Shown piece by piece: positions 1-5,499 of a stretch of 6,430 nucleotides of DNA. Positions within the stretch are counted from its first letter, which is position 1. Each line of letters starts with the position of its first letter. A program made the translations under genes and the position numbers. The notes under the pieces are model-generated. The model worked only from the letters and a program-made list of their open reading frames with translations, did not search any database and was not told the origin of the DNA. This DNA is from Paracoccaceae bacterium (lineage in GTDB: Bacteria > Pseudomonadota > Alphaproteobacteria > Rhodobacterales > Rhodobacteraceae): positions 1 through 6,430 of the forward strand of contig JANSYB010000140.1 in assembly GCA_024742655.1 (NCBI GenBank). Reading direction: 5' to 3'.

Positions 1-727
1 TCTCCGCGGCCTCTTCCAGCATGGGGGCAAGGCGCCGGGCCCAGGCCACCTGATCCGTGTCCGTCTCGATCAGGTCGTTGCGGACCTCGATCAGCACATT
101 GGGCCGCTCATAGGCGATGGCGTGGCGGGCGATGGCATCGCCGGGCAGGTGGCCGCCGTAAGGTTCGTTCTCACCGATACACAGGTCTTTTTCCTGCCGC
201 AGCCGCGCCACCAGTGGCCGGGACAATCGTTCATCGGCGGCATAAAGCACGCCCACATGCCAGGGCCGGGGCGGGCGGCCCTGCAATTGACGGGTAAAGG
301 AATGCACCGAAATGATGATCGTGTCCGCCTGTCGCGCGGCCATCTGCGCCAGGGCCGTGTGGTAGGGCCGGTATAGACGATTGAGCCGCCTGTCGATCTC
401 TTCGGCGTCGGCGTGCCGGTTGGCGGGGATGATGGTGCCGTCATAAAGCTTCATCACCAGTGTGGGGTCGTCCTCGCCCCGGTTGGGGTCGATCACGAGG
501 CGCGAGAAATTCGTCTCGATACAGGGCGCGTTCAATTGGCTTGCCAGTTCCCGTGCCATGCCCGCCGCGCCGACGTCATAGGCGATGTGCCGGCTCATAT
601 CGCCTGCCGCGAGGCCAAGTTCGCCACCGTTCACGAAAGGTGGCACGGTATTTGCCGCGTGGTCGCAGGTTATCAGCCAGCGCGCAGGGCGGTCTGCCCC
701 TTCAACGAAGAATGGGTGATATGTCAT
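1..727 (-). CDS. N-formylglutamate amidohydrolase family protein, C-terminus outside the window
   Basis: Family members are zinc hydrolases that release formate from N-formyl-L-glutamate, the last step of one histidine-degradation route; some members may act on other N-acyl amino acids. I translated 242 residues on the minus strand without a stop; the family is usually about 255-290 residues, so only a short C-terminus is missing. Seen motifs: CDHAANTVP at residues 21-29 (the conserved histidine/asparagine segment near the N-terminus), RLVIDPNRGEDDPT near 76-89, DGTIIPANRH near 96-105, SVHSF at 140-144, PWHVGVLY near 155-162 and a late IEVRNDLI near 213-220. The start chosen is ATG at 727. 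A GTG at 751 is in frame and a TAG lies just above it at 757-755. Neither start has a strong Shine-Dalgarno; AAAGGA at 745-740 is 12 nt from the ATG. It diverges from pyruvate kinase. No other histidine-utilisation gene is in the window, so the exact substrate is inference. Confidence 0.9.
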   Translation of the reverse strand, partial: MTYHPFFVEGADRPARWLITCDHAANTVPPFVNGGELGLAAGDMSRHIAYDVGAAGMARELASQLNAPCIETNFSRLVIDPNRGEDDPTLVMKLYDGTIIPANRHADAEEIDRRLNRLYRPYHTALAQMAARQADTIIISVHSFTRQLQGRPPRPWHVGVLYAADERLSRPLVARLRQEKDLCIGENEPYGGHLPGDAIARHAIAYERPNVLIEVRNDLIETDTDQVAWARRLAPMLEEAAE

Positions 728-763
728 TGGCCTGTCATGTCCTTTGATCACGGTCTAGGACAG

Positions 764-791
764 TTGCGCGCTGAATGGAATTGGGTAATAA
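764..791 (+). promoter_or_regulatory. putative sigma70-type promoter of pyk
   Basis: TTGCGC at 764-769 and TAATAA at 786-791 are separated by 16 bp, a fair match to a housekeeping promoter. Transcription would start around 797-800, giving a leader of about 115 nt before the pyk ATG at 913. A perfect TTGACA lies further down at 856-861 but has no convincing -10 at 16-18 bp spacing, so I prefer the upstream pair. Assigned by eye only. Confidence 0.4.
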
Positions 792-802
792 CGCGAACAA
801 AT

Positions 803-818
803 GCGTTAGCGATAACAA
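803..818 (+). promoter_or_regulatory. putative LacI-family operator upstream of pyk (CceR/PckR-like)
   Basis: The sequence GCGTTAGCGATAACAA carries the inverted half-sites GTTA (805-808) and TAAC (813-816) around a central CG at 810-811. A central CG between inverted half-sites is typical of LacI-family operators. From memory, alphaproteobacterial CceR (Rhodobacter sphaeroides) and PckR (Sinorhizobium meliloti) recognise sites of the form TGTTAGCG-TAACA and control central carbon genes including glycolytic ones. The site lies immediately downstream of the predicted -10 (786-791), where binding would block transcription. A further TAACGC at 789-794 mirrors the GCGTTA at 803-808. The regulator's identity is inference. 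Confidence 0.5.
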
Positions 819-897
819 GTTGGCAGGACCGGTTCGCTGGTTTGCGACATGCGCGTTGACAGGCAGGTACGGGCGGTCAACCCTTGGCCCCCATGAC

Positions 898-902
898 AGG
901 AG
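898..902 (+). promoter_or_regulatory. ribosome binding site that fixes the pyk start
   Basis: AGGAG at 898-902 lies 10 nt before the ATG at 913. The frame is also open from an ATG at 775, but that start has no such site and would put the promoter and operator inside the gene. The protein from 913 (MRRHRNVKIVATLGP) begins as pyruvate kinases do. Confidence 0.75.
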
Positions 903-912
903 AGACATCACG

Positions 913-2358
913 ATGAGACGCCACCGCAATGTCAAGATCGTGGCCACGCTGGGCCCCGCTTCGGAGACATATGAAACCATCCGCGCGCTGCACGAAGCGG
1001 GGGCGGATGTTTTCCGTCTCAACATGAGCCATGGCACGCATGAGGGTATCCGCGAGAAGCACGCGATCATCCGGCGTATCGAGGAAGAGATGGACAGCCC
1101 GATCGCGATCCTGGCCGATTTGCAGGGACCGAAGCTGCGGGTCGGTGCCTTTGCCAATGGCGAGGAAGAGCTGGAGGAAGGCGCGACCTTCCGCTTGGAT
1201 ATGGATGAAACGCCGGGCACGATCGACCGCGTCTGCCTGCCGCATATCGAGATTTTCGCAGCGCTTGAACCGGGCGCGACCCTGCTTGTCAATGACGGCA
1301 AGATCCGGCTGAAAGTGACGGAATGCGGCCCCGATTTCGCACAGACCGAGGTGATCACCGGCGGCACCATATCCGACCGCAAGGGCGTCAACGTGCCCGA
1401 TGTCGTTCTGCCTCTCAAGGCGCTGACCGACAAGGATCGGGAGGATCTGGAATTCGCCTGTGAACTGGGCGTCGACTGGCTTGCGCTGAGCTTCGTTCAG
1501 CGGCCCGAGGACGTTGTCGAGGCGCGGGACCTGGTCAAGGGGCGCGCGGCGATCATGGTCAAGATCGAAAAGCCGGCCGCCGTGACCGATTTCGATGCGA
1601 TCCTCGACGAGGTGGATGGCATCATGGTGGCCCGTGGCGATCTGGGCGTCGAGTTGCCTGTTCAGAACGTGCCGCCTCTGCAAAAGCGCATGGTCCGCAA
1701 GTGTCGCGCGGCTGCGAAACCCGTGATCGTGGCCACCCAGATGCTGGAATCCATGGTGTCGAGTCCGATGCCCACCCGTGCCGAGGTCAGCGACGTGGCG
1801 ACCGCGATCTACGAGGGGGCGGATGCCATCATGTTGTCGGCGGAGTCGGCGGCGGGCGATTACCCGATCGAGGCGGTGCGCACGATGGACGACGTGGCGC
1901 GCGAGGTCGAGGATGATCCGACCTATACCCAGATCATTGAATCCTCGCGCAAGGCCGAACGTCAGAGCGTGGCGGACGGCATCGTCGCGGCCGCGCGAGA
2001 GATCGCAGAGACGACGGATATCCAGGTGATCTGCTGCTTCACGCAATCAGGCACGACCGCGTTGCTGACCGCGCGCGAACGGCCCCGTGTTCCGATCATC
2101 GCGATGACAAGTTTGCGTGGTACCGCCCGTCGCCTTGCGCTGAGCTGGGGTGTGAACTGCGTGATGACCGGGCCACTCGACCGGTTCAAGCATGCCGTGA
2201 TTTCCGCGGCCAAGGCGGCGCGCGAACAGGGTTATGCCAGCGAGGATGATCAGATTGTCGTTACCGCCGGTGTTCCCTTCAACGTCCCGGGAACAACCAA
2301 CATTCTGCGCGTAGCGCCCTGTAAAGAAAGCTTAATTTATTCAACTGACCCAGGGTAA
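913..2358 (+). CDS. pyk: pyruvate kinase
   Basis: Catalyses phosphoenolpyruvate + ADP to pyruvate + ATP in the cytosol, the last step of the lower glycolytic/Entner-Doudoroff pathway. The 481 residues match the usual bacterial length of about 470-480. Seen motifs: KIVATLGP at 8-15; FRLNMSHG at 34-41 with the substrate-binding Arg35; DLQGPKLRVG in the segment leading to the B domain; MVKIEKPAA with the catalytic-type Lys217 and metal-ligand Glu219; MVARGDLGVELP at 238-249 with metal-ligand Asp243; and ATQMLESM at 274-281. The C-terminal regulatory domain is present and ends in VPFNVPGTTNILRV plus a short tail, with no extra PEP-utiliser domain. The start is the ATG preceded by AGGAG at 898-902. 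The gene diverges from the N-formylglutamate amidohydrolase gene and is probably controlled from the operator at 803-818. The last 30 or so bases are AT-rich and may hold the next gene's promoter. Confidence 0.97.
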   Translation: MRRHRNVKIVATLGPASETYETIRALHEAGADVFRLNMSHGTHEGIREKHAIIRRIEEEMDSPIAILADLQGPKLRVGAFANGEEELEEGATFRLDMDETPGTIDRVCLPHIEIFAALEPGATLLVNDGKIRLKVTECGPDFAQTEVITGGTISDRKGVNVPDVVLPLKALTDKDREDLEFACELGVDWLALSFVQRPEDVVEARDLVKGRAAIMVKIEKPAAVTDFDAILDEVDGIMVARGDLGVELPVQNVPPLQKRMVRKCRAAAKPVIVATQMLESMVSSPMPTRAEVSDVATAIYEGADAIMLSAESAAGDYPIEAVRTMDDVAREVEDDPTYTQIIESSRKAERQSVADGIVAAAREIAETTDIQVICCFTQSGTTALLTARERPRVPIIAMTSLRGTARRLALSWGVNCVMTGPLDRFKHAVISAAKAAREQGYASEDDQIVVTAGVPFNVPGTTNILRVAPCKESLIYSTDPG

Positions 2359-2371
2359 ACTGGGGTATACT
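2345..2371 (+). promoter_or_regulatory. weak candidate promoter for the 74-residue protein gene
   Basis: TATACT at 2366-2371 is a near-consensus -10. The best -35 is CTGACC at 2345-2350, spaced only 15 bp, inside the last codons of pyk. The pair sits in a locally AT-rich patch. The short spacer makes it doubtful; read-through from pyk is equally possible because no T-tailed terminator follows pyk. Confidence 0.25.
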
Positions 2372-2393
2372 GCTCTATGGGGGAAAGAGCAGT
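2369..2393 (+). repeat. 8-bp perfect inverted repeat (leader hairpin) before the small-gene ribosome binding site
   Basis: ACTGCTCT (2369-2376) and AGAGCAGT (2386-2393) are perfect complements around a 9-nt loop, atgggggaa. The hairpin starts 11 nt after the pyk stop and ends 4 nt before the GGAGG (2398-2402) of the next gene. No T-run follows, so it is not a standard intrinsic terminator. It could stabilise the pyk 3' end, shape translation of the small gene, or be a protein site overlapping the possible -10 at 2366-2371. The purine-rich loop itself resembles a ribosome-binding sequence. Confidence 0.6.
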
Positions 2394-2407
2394 GAACGGA
2401 GGATCTC

Positions 2408-2632
2408 ATGGATCCCGACCTGATTTTGATTGTTGGCCTCGTGCTGGGCGTGTTTTCGATTCCATCCATCCTGTCGGCCTTTTCCGAGGGGCACGCCCCG
2501 CGTGTCGCGGCGTTCACGATCATCGCCGGCGGTGCGATGGTCGTCTGGGCCGTCCAGGAGAATCCCGGTGGCTATGCGCTCACGGATATACCGAACGTGT
2601 TCGTTGAGGTGATTGCCCGATACCTGACCTGA
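2408..2632 (+). CDS. small two-helix membrane protein of unknown function
   Basis: A 74-residue protein I cannot name. GGAGG at 2398-2402, five bases before the ATG, is a strong ribosome binding site and supports this frame over two overlapping ones. The sequence shows two hydrophobic stretches: about residues 5-25 (LILIVGLVLGVF then SIPSILSAF) and 33-49 (VAAFTIIAGGAMVVWAV), joined by a short polar turn SEGHAPR. A C-terminal tail NPGGYALTDIPNVFVEVIARYLT follows. There is no cleavable-signal pattern, so an inner-membrane protein with two helices is likely. I have the impression that related rhodobacterial genomes carry a similar small protein beside pyk, but I cannot confirm that here. It lies 49 nt after pyk and could be cotranscribed with it. 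Its function is unknown. Confidence 0.8.
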   Translation: MDPDLILIVGLVLGVFSIPSILSAFSEGHAPRVAAFTIIAGGAMVVWAVQENPGGYALTDIPNVFVEVIARYLT

Positions 2633-2669
2633 CGGTCTCCTTTGTCTGTCAGGCGGCCAAGAAAGGCCC

Positions 2670-2698
2670 TTGCAAACAAGTCATGGCGCGCGTATACG
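2670..2698 (+). promoter_or_regulatory. promoter of the rpmI-rplT operon
   Basis: TTGCAA at 2670-2675 and TATACG at 2693-2698 are separated by exactly 17 bp, the best promoter-like pair in the window. Transcription would start near 2705, leaving a leader of about 70 nt before rpmI. The bases after the -10 (gcgcgc) are all G/C. GC-rich discriminators are known in promoters of ribosomal genes that are shut down by ppGpp, so stringent control is a reasonable inference. Confidence 0.6.
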
Positions 2699-2699
2699 G

Positions 2700-2746
2700 C
2701 GCGCTCTGACTGCGCGGCCGGCCGAAGTGGCATGCCGAGTCGCGCG
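2700..2746 (+). promoter_or_regulatory. possible structured leader of rpmI
   Basis: The rpmI leader can fold into one long imperfect hairpin: CGCGC (2700-2704) with GCGCG (2742-2746), GACT (2708-2711) with AGTC (2738-2741), and CGGC (2719-2722) with GCCG (2734-2737). Bulges of 3 and 7 nt lie on the left arm and the loop is 11 nt. L20 represses its own operon through leader RNA in other bacteria, so this could be a similar control element. It does not match a leader family I recognise, and GC-rich DNA forms such pairings by chance. Confidence 0.3.
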
Positions 2747-2775
2747 TTACACCGACCGAAGACAAGGAGCCGGAA

Positions 2776-2976
2776 ATGCCCAAGATGAAGACCAAGTCGA
2801 GCTGCAAGAAGCGGTTCAAGGTGACCGCCACTGGCAAGATCAAGACTGCGCAAGCAGGCAAGCGCCATGGCATGATCAAACGCACGAACAAATTCATCCG
2901 CAATGCACGCGGCACCACGGTGATGAGCGAGGCAGACGCCAAGATCATCAGACCGATGATGCCCTATTCGCGCTAA
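2776..2976 (+). CDS. rpmI: 50S ribosomal protein L35
   Basis: L35 is a small basic protein of the large ribosomal subunit. The 66 residues are the family's normal length. The sequence shows the family pattern [20 protein letters not shown] at the N-terminus, then KRHGMIKR and a basic C-terminus ending in MMPYSR. The start is well supported by AAGGAG at 2764-2769, six bases before the ATG, and by the conserved MPKMKTK opening. It is the first gene of the rpmI-rplT pair, with rplT beginning 14 nt after its stop. There is no infC upstream, although infC precedes rpmI in many other bacteria. Confidence 0.97.
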   Translation: MPKMKTKSSCKKRFKVTATGKIKTAQAGKRHGMIKRTNKFIRNARGTTVMSEADAKIIRPMMPYSR

Positions 2977-2990
2977 GGAGGAATTGAGAT

Positions 2991-3356
2991 ATGTCACGCG
3001 TTAAAGGTGGGACCGTCACCCACGCCCGTCACAAGAAAATCACCAAGGCAGCCAAGGGTTACTCTGGCCGCCGCAAGAACACCTTCAAGGTGGCCACGCA
3101 GGCCGTCGACAAGGCCAACCAGTACGCCACGCGCGACCGCAAGAACCGCAAGCGCAATTTCCGCGCCCTGTGGATTCAGCGGATCAACGCCGCCGTGCGC
3201 GCGCATGACGAGGCGCTGACCTATTCGCGCTTCATCAACGGTCTGAGCCTGGCCGGGGTCGAAGTGGACCGCAAGGTTCTGGCCGGTCTGGCCGTGCACG
3301 AGCCCACAGCGTTCGGCGCGATCGTGGAGCAGGCCAAGAGCGCGCTGGCCCAGTAA
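2991..3356 (+). CDS. rplT: 50S ribosomal protein L20
   Basis: L20 binds 23S rRNA and is needed early in assembly of the large subunit; in several bacteria it also represses its own operon. The 121 residues match the family (about 115-121). The basic, extended N-terminal arm ([20 protein letters not shown], then [14 protein letters not shown]) and the globular part with [21 protein letters not shown] and SRFINGL are diagnostic. A strong AGGAGG at 2976-2981 overlaps the rpmI stop codon and lies 9 nt before this ATG, so the two genes are cotranscribed and probably coupled in translation. The intrinsic terminator at 3381-3411 ends the unit. Confidence 0.97.
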   Translation: MSRVKGGTVTHARHKKITKAAKGYSGRRKNTFKVATQAVDKANQYATRDRKNRKRNFRALWIQRINAAVRAHDEALTYSRFINGLSLAGVEVDRKVLAGLAVHEPTAFGAIVEQAKSALAQ

Positions 3357-3380
3357 GCGGGCCGACAGGACATCGAAATC

Positions 3381-3411
3381 AAACGCCGCTGGTTGATCCG
3401 GCGGCGTTTTT
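3381..3411 (+). terminator. rho-independent terminator of rpmI-rplT
   Basis: AAACGCCGC (3381-3389) pairs with GCGGCGTTT (3401-3409). The stem extends inward by a T-G wobble and two G-C pairs (3390-3392 with 3398-3400), giving 12 pairs around the 5-nt loop ttgat. A run of five T (3407-3411) follows the GC core. It begins 24 nt after the rplT stop. Confidence 0.92.
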
Positions 3412-3453
3412 CGTTGCCTTATTCCTGTCCACACTTGGCATCCAGTTTTCTTG

Positions 3454-3467
3454 AAGTTGTCCAACTT
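3454..3467. repeat. short palindrome in the gap after rplT
   Basis: AAGTTG (3454-3459) and CAACTT (3462-3467) are perfect inverted arms separated by two bases. It lies 43 nt after the terminator and 133 nt before the micro-gene at 3587, in a relatively AT-rich stretch (about 3420-3480). The spacing suits a dimeric repressor site. I see no well-matched promoter pair around it. Confidence 0.35.
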
Positions 3468-3552
3468 TCTGCGAATTCGCCTGCGATATCACTCGGCATG
3501 GCGTTTCAGACCTGTTTTGCACAAGCAAGTCATCCCGAAGCGCCAAGGGACC

Positions 3553-3566
3553 GGCCCAAATGGGCC
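3553..3566. repeat. short palindrome before the micro-gene
   Basis: GGCCCA (3553-3558) and TGGGCC (3561-3566) are perfect inverted arms around AA, ending 20 nt before the micro-gene ATG at 3587. In RNA the two-base loop is too tight for the full stem, so it would act better as a DNA site or with fewer pairs. Confidence 0.3.
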
Positions 3567-3586
3567 ATCGAGCACGGGTGAAACCA

Positions 3587-3718
3587 ATGGTGACGACACA
3601 GACAATCGACCGCAACGGCCATCACGGGTTGAGCAAAAAGGCACGACGCCTGCTGGCGGCGCACGATCGTGAAGTCAGCGAACGGCAACTGCGCGAAGCT
3701 TTGCGCGACGCGGCCTGA
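3587..3718 (+). CDS. possible 43-residue basic helical protein
   Basis: A short open frame, ATG at 3587 to TGA at 3716-3718, encoding 43 residues that I do not recognise. After a polar start with NGHHG near residues 10-14, the rest (LSKKARRLLAAHDREVSERQ, then LREALRDAA) reads as one strongly charged amphipathic helix or two short ones. About 70% of third codon positions are G or C, in keeping with coding DNA here. GGGTGA at 3576-3581, five bases before the ATG, is a partial ribosome binding site. A GTG at 3578 is an in-frame alternative start. The stop lies 51 nt before the desaturase ATG on the same strand, so the two may share a transcript. The helical, charged composition would suit a small regulatory or nucleic-acid-binding protein, but that is a guess. 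Confidence 0.45.
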   Translation: MVTTQTIDRNGHHGLSKKARRLLAAHDREVSERQLREALRDAA

Positions 3719-3769
3719 AGCACGAAACCACTGGCGGTGCTGGTGGTCGTGGCGTAGTTTCGCGCCGCT

Positions 3770-4675
3770 ATGACCCATCGTGATTTCATCAGCGCGTTGC
3801 CGCCCGAAGTGCTGGCTGATCTCAACACGGTTTCGGATGCGCGCGGATTGCGCCATCTGGCCTTGCACGTCGCGCTGATCCTTGGTCTTGGCGGGTGGAT
3901 CGCGGCGGGCTGGCCGCTATGGTGGGCCTTTCTGGTTCCTCATGGGATCGCGATCTGCTTTCTTTTCACGCTCGAACATGAGGCAACGCACAAGACGCCA
4001 TTCGCCACCCCGTGGATCAACGAATGGGTGGGGCGGGCCTGCGGTGTTCTGTTGATCCTGCCATTCGAATGGTTCCGGTACTTTCACCTCGCGCATCACC
4101 GCTTCACCAATGTCCCTGAAAAAGATCCCGAGTTGTTGTCCGGCGCCAAGCCCGAGACATGGCGCGCTTATCTTTGGCATGTATCGGGTTTGCCTTTTTG
4201 GTGGAGCATGGGACGGCAGGTGATCGTGAATGCCGCCGGACGCGACCCGGGCGATTTTGTCCCGGACCGGGCCCGCCCGCGGGTACAGCGAGAGGCGCGG
4301 ATCATGCTTGGTCTCTACGCCCTGGCGGGGCTGAGCCTGTTTTTCTCGCCCGTGCTTTTCTGGGTCTGGATCCTGCCATGCCTGCTGGGCCAGCCCTTTT
4401 TGCGATTGTATCTGTTGGCCGAGCATGGGCGCTGCGCCTTTGTCGCCAACATGTTCGAGAATACGCGTACCACCTACACCAATCGCATCATCCGCTTTCT
4501 GGCGTGGAACATGCCCTATCATGTGGAGCATCACACCCTTCCGCAGGTTCCGTTTCACAAACTGCCGGAACTGCACGACCTGATGGATGGGCGCCACGTC
4601 GTGACGTCGGACGGTTACGCGGCTTTCACGGCCGAGTATGTTCGCGCCATAGATAAGCGGCACGCACCCGGTTAG
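3770..4675 (+). CDS. membrane fatty acid desaturase family protein
   Basis: A 301-residue integral-membrane di-iron protein of the fatty acid desaturase/hydroxylase superfamily. Members use O2 and electrons to introduce double bonds or hydroxyl groups into acyl chains or other lipids such as carotenoids. All three histidine boxes are present: HEATH (His70, His74), HLAHH (His106, 109, 110) and HVEHH (His251, 254, 255). An additional His219 (AEHG) sits where the family often has an extra ligand. Hydrophobic segments lie at about 31-50, 52-68, 91-100 and 178-215. The HVEHHTLPQVPFHKLPELH ending is typical. An in-frame TAG at 3755-3757 forces the start to ATG 3770 or later. No Shine-Dalgarno is visible before it, so the mRNA may be leaderless or weakly translated. 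Its stop overlaps the stop of the converging methyltransferase gene. The substrate cannot be read from sequence. Confidence 0.92.
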   Translation: MTHRDFISALPPEVLADLNTVSDARGLRHLALHVALILGLGGWIAAGWPLWWAFLVPHGIAICFLFTLEHEATHKTPFATPWINEWVGRACGVLLILPFEWFRYFHLAHHRFTNVPEKDPELLSGAKPETWRAYLWHVSGLPFWWSMGRQVIVNAAGRDPGDFVPDRARPRVQREARIMLGLYALAGLSLFFSPVLFWVWILPCLLGQPFLRLYLLAEHGRCAFVANMFENTRTTYTNRIIRFLAWNMPYHVEHHTLPQVPFHKLPELHDLMDGRHVVTSDGYAAFTAEYVRAIDKRHAPG

Positions 4676-5400
4676 GTGCCATCGCGGCCACGAAAGACGG
4701 ATCGCCTGTCGCGAACCTGCAAGGACTTGCGCGATCCCGTGACCTTGCCGTTGGTCGAGCCGATCAGGAGTGGCGGTTCGGCCTTGAGATGTTTTTCGAT
4801 CACCGTGACCGAGTCGTAGAACCGGATGCCCTCGACCTGTCTGGCCATTTCGTGAAAGGGAAAGATGTCGTCCTGATCGGTGTACCAGCTGTGCATCTGG
4901 TCGATCAGCCGCTTGGCATATTCGATAAAGCTTTTCTCTTCGCGGTAGCCGCCGCCGAAACCGGGCCAGTAGCTGGTATGCGTGTCCTCGACGATGTATC
5001 GGCCGCGGTCGTTCAGGTGCGGCCAGAGATGTTCGAAACTGGTGATCTGCTGATGCACATGGTGGCCGCCGTCATCCACGATGATGTCGAAAGGGCCGTG
5101 CTTTTCCGCCAGCATGGCCAGGAAATCCGGATCGGCCTGATCGCCGATTTCCACATTGGTGCCCGGTTCCGCGTGCCGGGCGCAATCGGGGTCGATATCG
5201 ACAAAGGTCAGGCGCGCCTCCTTGCCGAAATACCCGGCCCACATCGGGATGGAGCCACCCCGGTAGATGCCGATTTCCAGAAACGCGATATCCCGCCCCT
5301 GCAGGTGTCCCAACTCGCGGGCATAGACGTCGAAATAGTGCAGCCATTTCGTCAGCCCGCGGTGATCCGTACGTTTGAGATAATCCAGAAAATAGTTCAT
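4672..5400 (-). CDS. class I SAM-dependent methyltransferase (MycE/TylE-like family)
   Basis: A Rossmann-fold methyltransferase of 242 residues from the preferred start. Seen: the SAM-binding loop LEIGIYRGGS (41-50), acidic FVDIDP (66-71) at the end of the second strand, DIIVDDGGHH (105-114), and YIVEDTHTSYWPGFGG (135-150). The DDG-H and ED-T-YWPGFGG pattern recalls metal-dependent sugar O-methyltransferases of macrolide pathways (MycE, TylE), where the acidic residues hold Mg2+ and the histidine is catalytic. I infer Asp109/Asp110, His113 and Glu138/Asp139 as counterparts. In roseobacters such proteins are more likely to act on surface polysaccharide or small molecules than on macrolides. 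Start: ATG 5400 has AAGGGA six bases upstream. In-frame ATGs at 5472 (242+24 residues) and 5514 (242+38) lack such a site, but cannot be excluded. The stop overlaps the desaturase stop. Confidence 0.85.
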   Translation of the reverse strand: MNYFLDYLKRTDHRGLTKWLHYFDVYARELGHLQGRDIAFLEIGIYRGGSIPMWAGYFGKEARLTFVDIDPDCARHAEPGTNVEIGDQADPDFLAMLAEKHGPFDIIVDDGGHHVHQQITSFEHLWPHLNDRGRYIVEDTHTSYWPGFGGGYREEKSFIEYAKRLIDQMHSWYTDQDDIFPFHEMARQVEGIRFYDSVTVIEKHLKAEPPLLIGSTNGKVTGSRKSLQVRDRRSVFRGRDGT

Positions 5401-5406
5401 CGCCTG

Positions 5407-5412
5407 TCCCTT
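5407..5412 (-). promoter_or_regulatory. ribosome binding site supporting the methyltransferase start at 5400
   Basis: On the minus strand AAGGGA (5412 down to 5407) lies six bases before ATG 5400. The in-frame ATG at 5472 is preceded by AAGATTTTC and the one at 5514 starts only 20 bases from pheS; neither has a recognisable site. This favours the short form. Confidence 0.5.
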
Positions 5413-5428
5413 TTTCCCGGCAACATCC

Positions 5429-5443
5429 TGTGTCCGCGACACA
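5429..5443. promoter_or_regulatory. palindrome between the methyltransferase and pheS genes
   Basis: TGTGTC (5429-5434) and GACACA (5438-5443) are perfect inverted arms around CGC. If the methyltransferase starts at 5400, this lies 29 bases upstream of its ATG, a natural operator position; if it starts at 5472 or 5514 the palindrome is inside the gene. The TGTG...CACA ends recall CRP-family sites, but the site is one base shorter than the usual 16-bp core and lacks the TGTGA form, so I do not assign a regulator. Confidence 0.35.
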
Positions 5444-5499
5444 AGGGCAAGTGCGCGATGCAGCCTGTCCATGAAAATCTTGCGCCCGCAGGTGCATGT

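Noticed and set aside
856..884. TTGACA at 856-861 as the pyk -35
   Set aside because: Perfect -35 hexamer but nothing resembling TATAAT 16-18 bp downstream.
775..912. Upstream extension of the pyruvate kinase frame to an ATG at 775 (527 residues)
   Set aside because: No ribosome binding site, the added 46 residues do not resemble pyruvate kinase, and they would cover the promoter and operator. AGGAG before 913 and the family N-terminus settle the start.
877..2046. Long minus-strand open frame (389 codons) opposite pyk
   Set aside because: Antisense shadow of a GC-rich gene: rich in His, Arg and Asp with no domain pattern, and pyruvate kinase is unmistakable on the other strand.
2652..2668. 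GGCC-aagaaa-GGCC as a terminator after the small membrane-protein gene
   Set aside because: Only a four-base stem with no T-run; it immediately precedes the rpmI promoter and is likely chance.
3498..3581. 27-codon frame (MAFQTC...) ending just before the micro-gene
   Set aside because: No ribosome binding site and no recognisable composition; could be a leader peptide but there is no positive support.
3379..3615. 78-codon minus-strand frame after rplT
   Set aside because: It runs across the rplT terminator stem and has no ribosome binding site or family resemblance.
3917..4663. Minus-strand open frame opposite the desaturase
   Set aside because: Antisense shadow; the plus strand has all three histidine boxes in the right order.
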